This document shows positions 1 to 5,079 of a stretch of 7,350 bases of DNA, piece by piece (positions within the stretch are counted from its first letter, which is position 1; each line of letters opens with the position of its first letter). The position numbers and the translations under genes are program-made. The notes beneath the pieces are model-generated. The model saw nothing but the letters and a program-made list of their open reading frames with translations, was not told the DNA's origin and did not search any database. Source of the DNA: Gammaproteobacteria bacterium (GTDB lineage: Bacteria > Pseudomonadota > Gammaproteobacteria > SZUA-229); contig JAPHRB010000101.1 in assembly GCA_026197015.1 (NCBI GenBank), positions 1 to 7,350 on the forward strand. The letters run 5' to 3'.

Positions 1-11
1 GCAAGTTGTGT

Positions 12-16
12 GGAGA
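12..16 (+). promoter_or_regulatory. Shine-Dalgarno sequence favouring the GTG 22 start of ccoG
   Basis: GGAGA lies five bases before GTG 22, which is good spacing for a ribosome binding site. The alternative GTG at 10 has only nine visible upstream bases, and these contain no purine-rich site. This supports the shorter start, but the window edge prevents a firm choice. Confidence 0.5.
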
Positions 17-21
17 AATTT

Positions 22-1527
22 GTGGGTGTTAATGTCTCGAAAGAAAACGAAAGCGATGAGAAAACCGTTGCTGAGTTATACGAAGAAGCAGATCACTGGC
101 ACGTAAATACCGGTGATGAAATCATTCATGCTAAACGTATGGGCGGCAAATTCCGTGACCTTAAATGGAAAGCCATGTCAGTCTGGCTGATCTTCTTTTT
201 AGGCCCCTATATGCGCTGGAATGGAAACCAGGCTGTTTTATTTGATATTCCCAATCGTAAATTCCAGATTTTTGATATCACCATCCTTCCTCAGGACGTA
301 TGGTTACTGGCATTAATATTATTATTTTTTGCCATTATGCTTGCCGCAGTCACCTCAGTTGCCGGGCGTGTTTTCTGTGGATATTTCTGTTTTCAAACTA
401 TCTGGACAGATATTTTCACAAAAATTGAAGAGATGTTAGAAGGCCCTCCAGCCAGGCGTCGTAAATTAGATGAAGCCCCCTGGGACGCACGAAAAATTCG
501 CCTTAAAGTTATAAAACACAGTTCATGGCTGGCAATTGGTTTTATCACAGGTTTCTCATTTACTGCCTGGTTTACCGACTCATTCCAGTTATGGATGGAT
601 GTTCTTACACTTCAAGCCAGTGTCTTTATTTATGTCATGTTAGCTGTTTTTACAGCCGGCACCTACATTCTTGCAGGTTTTATGCGTGAACAAACCTGTT
701 TCTGGTTATGCCCTTACGCACGTATTCAGGGTGTAATGTATGATACTCAAACAGTCTTACCAACCTATGATATCGCTCGCGGTGAACCCAGGGGCAAATT
801 AACAAAGGGTAATGTCGTTGAAGGTAATGGCGACTGTATATCATGTAATCAATGTGTAGCTGTTTGCCCTACCGGTATTGATATACGCGGTGGTCAACAG
901 GAAGGTTGTATCACCTGTGGTTTATGTATTGATGCCTGTGACTCTGTAATGGATAAAATCGGCAAACCACGTGGTCTGATTCGTTACGCTTCGATGAACG
1001 AAATGAAACACCTCGAAGTGAAACCTTTTCATAAACGCCCTCGCGTAATGATTTATGCAGGTATTATTGTTTTTGCTGTTACTGGTCTGTTATATGGCCT
1101 GACCCATCTTGGAACATATGATTTAAAAGTCATACATGAACGCCAGCCACTTTTTGTACAAATGAGTAGTGGTGATATTCAGAATAAGTATGAATTAAAA
1201 ATACTTAATAAAACTGATAAGGTAATGAATATTAGTATTTCAGTTAGCGGTGCCGAAGACATAACTACGAAAGGCATCCGTGAAAAAATGACACTAGAAC
1301 CCAGTAAATTAACATCTTTTACTGTGTTTTTATTGATTCCTAAAAAGAATCTTAAAAAAGCGAGAACCCCGATTTATTTTACAATAGAGTCATATCAGGA
1401 GTTCGGAGATTCAATTGAATATCAAAGCATGTTTTATGGGCCTAAATATTCGCACCATGATAAAGAGCGAGATGAAGAGGAAGATAAACATGAACGAGAT
1501 AAGCATGAACGAAAAGATGATGACTAA
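22..1527 (+). CDS. ccoG: cbb3 oxidase assembly protein CcoG (FixG/RdxA family)
   Basis: Membrane iron-sulfur protein for cbb3-type cytochrome c oxidase assembly; the Rhodobacter homologue is reported to be a cupric reductase. Numbering from GTG 22 gives 501 aa, near the usual family length. Hydrophobic segments lie at about 51-67, 92-112, 167-187, 200-220 and 342-358. Membrane-proximal cysteines occur as FCGYFC (C119, C123) and CFWLCPYARIQ (C226, C230). A bacterial 2[4Fe-4S] ferredoxin domain follows, with C272/C275/C278/C282 and C296/C299/C302/C306, both clusters complete. After the last membrane span comes a beta-rich domain (about 360-475, the FixG C-terminal domain, expected in the periplasm) and then a highly charged tail of about 25 residues. 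GTG 22 is chosen because GGAG (12-15) lies six bases upstream. GTG 10 is in the same frame, and the frame is open to base 1, so a start left of the window is possible. The 3' end overlaps fixH. Identity is very sure, the start is not. Confidence 0.96.
   Translation: MGVNVSKENESDEKTVAELYEEADHWHVNTGDEIIHAKRMGGKFRDLKWKAMSVWLIFFLGPYMRWNGNQAVLFDIPNRKFQIFDITILPQDVWLLALILLFFAIMLAAVTSVAGRVFCGYFCFQTIWTDIFTKIEEMLEGPPARRRKLDEAPWDARKIRLKVIKHSSWLAIGFITGFSFTAWFTDSFQLWMDVLTLQASVFIYVMLAVFTAGTYILAGFMREQTCFWLCPYARIQGVMYDTQTVLPTYDIARGEPRGKLTKGNVVEGNGDCISCNQCVAVCPTGIDIRGGQQEGCITCGLCIDACDSVMDKIGKPRGLIRYASMNEMKHLEVKPFHKRPRVMIYAGIIVFAVTGLLYGLTHLGTYDLKVIHERQPLFVQMSSGDIQNKYELKILNKTDKVMNISISVSGAEDITTKGIREKMTLEPSKLTSFTVFLLIPKKNLKKARTPIYFTIESYQEFGDSIEYQSMFYGPKYSHHDKERDEEEDKHERDKHERKDDD
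1477..1481 (+). promoter_or_regulatory. Shine-Dalgarno sequence of fixH inside ccoG
   Basis: GAGGA, within AGAGGAAG, lies eight bases before ATG 1490 and inside the coding sequence of the CcoG tail. Other in-frame starts are less well served: ATG 1505 has only a weak GAGA upstream, and ATG 1517 and ATG 1520 have A-rich GAAAAG placed too close. This decides the fixH start and implies that fixH is translated from the ccoG message, probably coupled to the end of ccoG. Confidence 0.55.
1486..1515 (+). repeat. Imperfect 15-base tandem repeat in the ccoG/fixH overlap
   Basis: Two adjacent 15-base units (1486-1500 and 1501-1515) differ at three positions and share the core CATGAACGA. In the ccoG frame they encode KHERD then KHERK. 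In the fixH frame the same bases give MNEIS then MNEK plus Met, so the unit duplicates an ATG start codon. The repeat length is a multiple of three, so both frames stay open. Confidence 0.75.
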
Positions 1528-2038
1528 AAACAGTATTTCACAGGACAATCCAAAGGCACTTAAAAACCCCTGGGTTTTAGGCTGGCTTGCACTCGTCATT
1601 ATAGTACTAGGTGTTAACATTGGTTTCATCAGTCTGGCTTTTATCACTAACCCGGGGCTTGTTGATAAAAACTATTATGAAAATGCCGAAGACTATGAAG
1701 AAAATCTGGTCAAATACCGCACAGCAAGAGCCTCTCTTGGCTGGAACTACCAGGCAGACTTTCCAGTAAACCCTGTAATTAATAAAAAATCACTATACCG
1801 TTTAAGTGTGGTTGATAAAACCGGTATACCATTAACAGATGCCACAATTAAAGTTATGGCTTACCGCCCTTCAGATGCCTCAGCTGATTTTGACGCTTTA
1901 CTAACTGAAGTCGATGCAGGTATTTACGAGGGTTATATTACATACCCACTCAAAGGCATCTGGGAAATCACCATAAAAATTGAGCTTGAAGATGACCACT
2001 ATAGCTTTACCAGACGTGCGAGTATTGTAACTGAATAA
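1490..2038 (+). CDS. fixH: FixH/CcoH family cbb3 oxidase assembly protein
   Basis: Small single-span membrane protein of the FixH (CcoH) family, which associates with cbb3 oxidase and is needed for its assembly or stability. It has 182 aa from ATG 1490. The short cytoplasmic N-terminus is followed by the NPWVLGW motif and one membrane helix at about 28-52. Next comes the characteristic juxtamembrane stretch NPGLVDKNYYENAEDY (about 54-69) and a beta-rich, probably periplasmic domain ending in a PLKGIWEITIK segment (about 153-163), typical of the family C-terminus. The reading frame stays open back to a TTG at 1415, but that start would add a non-conserved extension inside ccoG. ATG 1490 has the best ribosome binding site; ATG 1505, 1517 or 1520 are alternatives that leave the conserved part intact. 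It overlaps the last 38 bases of ccoG in another frame. Identity is supported by both sequence and position between ccoG and ccoI. Confidence 0.92.
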   Translation: MNEISMNEKMMTKNSISQDNPKALKNPWVLGWLALVIIVLGVNIGFISLAFITNPGLVDKNYYENAEDYEENLVKYRTARASLGWNYQADFPVNPVINKKSLYRLSVVDKTGIPLTDATIKVMAYRPSDASADFDALLTEVDAGIYEGYITYPLKGIWEITIKIELEDDHYSFTRRASIVTE

Positions 2039-2052
2039 AAACCAGTCATACG

Positions 2053-2094
2053 TTATCTCCGATATGTAAATTGAAGATAAAATATCGGAGATAA
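2053..2094 (+). repeat. Perfect 13-bp inverted repeat between fixH and ccoI
   Basis: TTATCTCCGATAT (2053-2065) and its exact reverse complement ATATCGGAGATAA (2082-2094) flank a 16-base loop. No T-run follows on the plus strand (next bases GAAAACAATT), so it does not look like an intrinsic terminator. It could be an RNA stability or processing element, a translation control hairpin, or a dyad for a DNA-binding protein. The right arm contains GGAG (2087-2090), the only good Shine-Dalgarno-like sequence before ccoI, 19 bases from its ATG. The pairing is seen directly; function is unknown. Confidence 0.8.
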
Positions 2095-2109
2095 GAAAAC
2101 AATTAAACC

Positions 2110-4581
2110 ATGTCTGACACCCCCTCAAAAAACACTTCATGTTTTCACTGCGGCCTACCCGTAAACGATAACAACCGTGTCGAAAAAATAATTCAGCAAA
2201 CACCCCGGCAGTTTTGCTGTCATGGCTGCAGCTCGGTTTGTGAAATGATTTATGAATCAGGGCTTGAAGGTTTCTACCAGCGAACCCCGGATGGACAATT
2301 ACTTGCACCACCTCCTGAACCACCACAGGAAACACAACTTTATGATATAGATGAAGTGCAAAGTGAATTTGTTCATAACATGGGCGACTTACGCGATATA
2401 CATTTAATGGTTGAAGGTATTCACTGCTCTGCCTGTGTCTGGTTAATAGAACGCAGTTTGGGCAAGCTACCCGGCTTAATAGATGTAAAAGTAAACCTCG
2501 CTAATAAACGTTTAGTTGTGCGCTGGAATAATACACAAATAAAAATTTCGGATATTATCAAACATCTGGCGAGCATTGGTTATAGCGCGACACCGTTTGA
2601 CCCGGAATCTGCTGAAGGTGTTATAAAGAAGCAGAATCGCGCTCTATTATTACGCATGGCCTTTGCGGCATTCAGCATGATGAATCTATTGTGGATTTCT
2701 ATTGCTTTATATAGTGGTGCAGATGAAGGTGAATACAAGTCATTATTTCACTGGGTAGGTTTCATACTTGCCACACCCACTTTGTTTTATTCTGGCTGGC
2801 CGTTTTTAAAAGGCGCCTGGACAGGTTTAAAAAACTTAAACCTTACAATGGATGTACCGATAGCCATAGGCGCATCTGCAACCTACTGTTATTCAGTTTT
2901 TGTAATGCTCAGCCAAAGCAACGTTGGTGAAGTTTATTACGATACCGTTGTTAACTTTATATTTGTAATTTTAGTTGGTAGATTTCTTGAAGCTAAATCC
3001 AAACGTCACGCGGTTTCTGCCACCCAGCGCCTGATGGATTTACAGCCGAGAGTGGCACACGTTTTACGCGACAAGGAAACTCAAATTGTACCGATTCGCG
3101 CCATTCAGAAAGATGAAACCATTTTAATAAAACCCGGTGAAAAAGTACCTGTAGATGGAATTGTGTTATCGGGTTCTTCTTCTATTGACGAAGCATTATT
3201 AAGCGGTGAAGCTGCTGCGGTTAATAAACAGGCGGGTGATACTTTATCTGCGGGCACCGTCAATATTGAAAATACACTAACCGTAAAAGTAACCGCCACA
3301 CTAAGAAACACCTCACTTGGTAAAATAATTAGTCTCGTAGAAGAAGCCCAGGCAAGTAAAGCACCGATACAATGCCTGGCGGATCAAATAGTCCCCTGGT
3401 TTGTTGCTATCACATTGTTACTTGCAAGCCTGACCTTTGTTTACTGGTTTAGTGACGGCATTGAACATGCCCTGCTCGCAGCAACTTCAGTATTAATTAT
3501 TACCTGCCCCTGTGCATTTGGCCTGGCTACACCTATGTCTATTGCTGTAGCATCTGGTCTGGCGGCACGTAATGGTGTGTTAATTAAAAATGGTGCGGTA
3601 CTAGAATATCTGTCCGGGATTAAACATTTTGTATTTGATAAAACCGGCACACTAACTGAAGGAAAAATGCGCGTTAAACAAATAATAATGCTGAATAATA
3701 CAACTTCAGAAAACAAAGATTTAATATTAGAAAAGATAATACATCTGGAAAGTTTATCAGAACACTCTATTGCCAGTGCAGTTCAACATTATGCAAAAAC
3801 AATTAATATTACACCTGATTCACAATGTGTTAGTAATTTCGAAAACAAACCCGGATATGGGATTAAAGGTGTGATTGATAAGCAGATAATTATGGCTGGT
3901 AATATAAAATTACTTGAAAACAATAATATAAAAATCAACTCTGATCTTATTAATCAATCAGATATACAGGAAGCAAACGGTATTAGCTGCATTCACATAA
4001 CAATTGATAATATCCATGCAGGTTTTATAACCGTAGCTGATCAATTACGAAAAGATGCGCAAAGCCTTATTAATAACTTACGTCTGGCAGGCATTGAACT
4101 CACTATTTTAAGTGGTGATAAAAAGGCAGTAGCAGAATCAATAGCTAATGAACTAGGCGGAATGAATGTCATAGCAGAAGTTTTGCCTGATGAAAAAGAT
4201 AAAGTCATACAACAACTACAAAACAGTGGTCAGCGAGTAGCCATGATTGGTGATGGAGTAAACGACGCGCCGGCCTTGATACGAGCTGATGTTGGCATTG
4301 CCATAGGCTCTGGTACCGATGTTTCCATGGAAAGCGCAGACATTGTATTGTTAAGCAACGAACTTGATAAAATTCGCCTTGCTTCAGACCTGTCTAAACG
4401 AACCCTACGCACAATCAGACAAAATATTAGCATGTCAATTGTATATAATATTATAATGGTACCTTTAGCAATGATGGCATTTGTAACCCCATTATTTGCA
4501 GCTATTGCCATGCCTGTTAGTTCATTAGCCGTAATAGGTAACGCATCACGCATACGCACACTTTTTAAAAACACAGATTAA
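2110..4581 (+). CDS. ccoI: Copper-transporting P1B-type ATPase CcoI (FixI)
   Basis: Heavy-metal P-type ATPase of the CcoI/FixI (CopA2-like) branch, which drives copper across the inner membrane for the CuB centre of cbb3 oxidase. It has 823 aa. The N-terminus has the Cys-rich module typical of this branch (CFHCGLPV with C11/C14; FCCHGC with C36, C37, C40; then C44). An HMA domain follows with GIHCSAC (C106, C109). Two extra helices lie at about 177-200 and 212-230, then core helices at about 250-267, 277-294, 428-447, 454-476, 770-790 and 794-812. Signatures are all present: actuator SGE (365-367, where TGE is classical), CPC in the membrane (466-468), phosphorylation motif DKTGT (D510), SGD (668-670), GDGVND (714-719), YN (779-780) and MPVSS (801-805). 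The nucleotide-domain HP motif reads SEHS (H552, S553). A stop codon lies two codons upstream of ATG 2110, so the start is fixed, though no good Shine-Dalgarno sequence sits at normal spacing. Confidence 0.97.
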   Translation: MSDTPSKNTSCFHCGLPVNDNNRVEKIIQQTPRQFCCHGCSSVCEMIYESGLEGFYQRTPDGQLLAPPPEPPQETQLYDIDEVQSEFVHNMGDLRDIHLMVEGIHCSACVWLIERSLGKLPGLIDVKVNLANKRLVVRWNNTQIKISDIIKHLASIGYSATPFDPESAEGVIKKQNRALLLRMAFAAFSMMNLLWISIALYSGADEGEYKSLFHWVGFILATPTLFYSGWPFLKGAWTGLKNLNLTMDVPIAIGASATYCYSVFVMLSQSNVGEVYYDTVVNFIFVILVGRFLEAKSKRHAVSATQRLMDLQPRVAHVLRDKETQIVPIRAIQKDETILIKPGEKVPVDGIVLSGSSSIDEALLSGEAAAVNKQAGDTLSAGTVNIENTLTVKVTATLRNTSLGKIISLVEEAQASKAPIQCLADQIVPWFVAITLLLASLTFVYWFSDGIEHALLAATSVLIITCPCAFGLATPMSIAVASGLAARNGVLIKNGAVLEYLSGIKHFVFDKTGTLTEGKMRVKQIIMLNNTTSENKDLILEKIIHLESLSEHSIASAVQHYAKTINITPDSQCVSNFENKPGYGIKGVIDKQIIMAGNIKLLENNNIKINSDLINQSDIQEANGISCIHITIDNIHAGFITVADQLRKDAQSLINNLRLAGIELTILSGDKKAVAESIANELGGMNVIAEVLPDEKDKVIQQLQNSGQRVAMIGDGVNDAPALIRADVGIAIGSGTDVSMESADIVLLSNELDKIRLASDLSKRTLRTIRQNISMSIVYNIIMVPLAMMAFVTPLFAAIAMPVSSLAVIGNASRIRTLFKNTD

Positions 4582-4594
4582 TATTGAGAAAGTT

Positions 4595-4798
4595 ATGGAT
4601 GTTATATACGCTTTAATTCCTTTAATGATTGGTCTCGGGCTAATAGGTGTTGTTATTTTTATCTGGTCAGTACGAAGTGGCCAATATGATGATATGGAAG
4701 GTGATGCAAACCGCATTTTAATGGATGATGATGATCCCTTATTACCTGATTTTGACGACAATAAAAAAGATAATGTTAAAGATGATAAAAAAAGCTAA
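4595..4798 (+). CDS. ccoS: cbb3 oxidase maturation protein CcoS (FixS)
   Basis: Small membrane protein of 67 aa, required in Rhodobacter for inserting heme b and copper into the catalytic subunit CcoN. One helix lies at about 4-24, followed at once by the family signature WSVRSGQYDDMEGDANRIL (24-42) and an acidic DDDD. The C-terminal 20 or so residues are rich in Asp and Lys and probably disordered. ATG 4595 lies 13 bases after the ccoI stop, with GAGAAAG (4586-4592) directly upstream as a closely spaced ribosome binding site, so it is almost certainly cotranscribed with ccoI. The order ccoG-fixH-ccoI-ccoS matches the classical cluster. Confidence 0.95.
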   Translation: MDVIYALIPLMIGLGLIGVVIFIWSVRSGQYDDMEGDANRILMDDDDPLLPDFDDNKKDNVKDDKKS

Positions 4799-4853
4799 CT
4801 ACGTGACAGGCTTAATCACAATTTAAATGTTATTGACCCTGTCATTTAGTTCT

Positions 4854-4884
4854 AAGAATCCATGAAAAGTCATGGATTCTTTTG
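4854..4884 (+). terminator. Probable intrinsic terminator of the cco assembly unit
   Basis: AAGAATCCATGA (4854-4865) pairs perfectly with TCATGGATTCTT (4870-4881) around a four-base loop, giving a 12-bp stem 55 bases after the ccoS stop. The stem ends in a short T-run (TTCTTTTG). The stem is long but A+T-rich and the T-run short, so termination may be partial. On the minus strand the run after the stem is interrupted (TTCTTAGAAC), so it is less convincing as the metE terminator. Confidence 0.65.
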
Positions 4885-5038
4885 TGCCTCCTGTATATTT
4901 ATATTCGGCTAGCCCTGTAGCCCTTTATTTGCTTAACATTATTACATTTCGTTAACTCACTAAGGTGTATTTGAGACTCGCGTTATCCGTAACATCTGAT
5001 GTGATGAGGTTATAGTTCATACACTGGGGTTGCACATA

Positions 5039-5064
5039 CATTAATGCTAGCAGCAAGATTAATG
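5039..5064 (-). repeat. Inverted repeat just downstream of metE
   Basis: CATTAAT (5039-5045) and ATTAATG (5058-5064) form a 7-bp stem 15 bases beyond the metE stop. An inner GCT/AGC pairing is possible with a three-base bulge. No T-run follows on the minus strand (next bases TATGTGC), so it is at best a weak 3' end structure for the metE message. Confidence 0.3.
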
Positions 5065-5079
5065 AAATACTTATTAAAA

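Larger units (their letters stand above)
4799..5079. other. Gene-free region between convergent ccoS and metE
   Basis: These 281 bases separate the convergent 3' ends of ccoS and metE. I see no open frame with codon use or a start site worth calling, and no tRNA-like cloverleaf. The contents are a terminator-like hairpin (4854-4884) and several weaker dyads: TGACAGG/CCTGTCA (4804-4810 with 4838-4844), GGCTA/TAGCC followed by CTTTATTT (4907-4930), TTAAC/GTTAA (4933-4955), ACATC/GATGT (4992-5002) and CATTAAT/ATTAATG (5039-5064). The short ones may be chance in A+T-rich DNA. I see no convincing -35/-10 pair. Confidence 0.7.

Noticed and set aside
1415..1489. Longer fixH beginning at TTG 1415
   Set aside because: The added 25 residues lie wholly inside ccoG, are not FixH-like, and ATG 1490 has a better ribosome binding site.
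1563..1578. AAAACCC/GGGTTTT inverted repeat followed by A+T, resembling a terminator 36 bases after ccoG
   Set aside because: It lies inside fixH over codons for the conserved LKNPWVLG motif, the arms are only two bases apart so the inner pairs cannot form, and no T-run follows.
1901..2335. Minus-strand open frame of 144 codons spanning the fixH/ccoI junction
   Set aside because: It is antisense to two clearly identified genes and its predicted protein resembles no family I recognise; its frame is open by shadowing.
3105..4761. Minus-strand open frames opposite ccoI and ccoS
   Set aside because: They are shadows of the plus-strand genes without their own context or recognisable products.
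4799..5079. Possible small RNA or small gene in the convergent intergenic region
   Set aside because: No promoter-like pair, no start with a ribosome binding site and no long frame were found; the short dyads are explained by gene ends or by chance.
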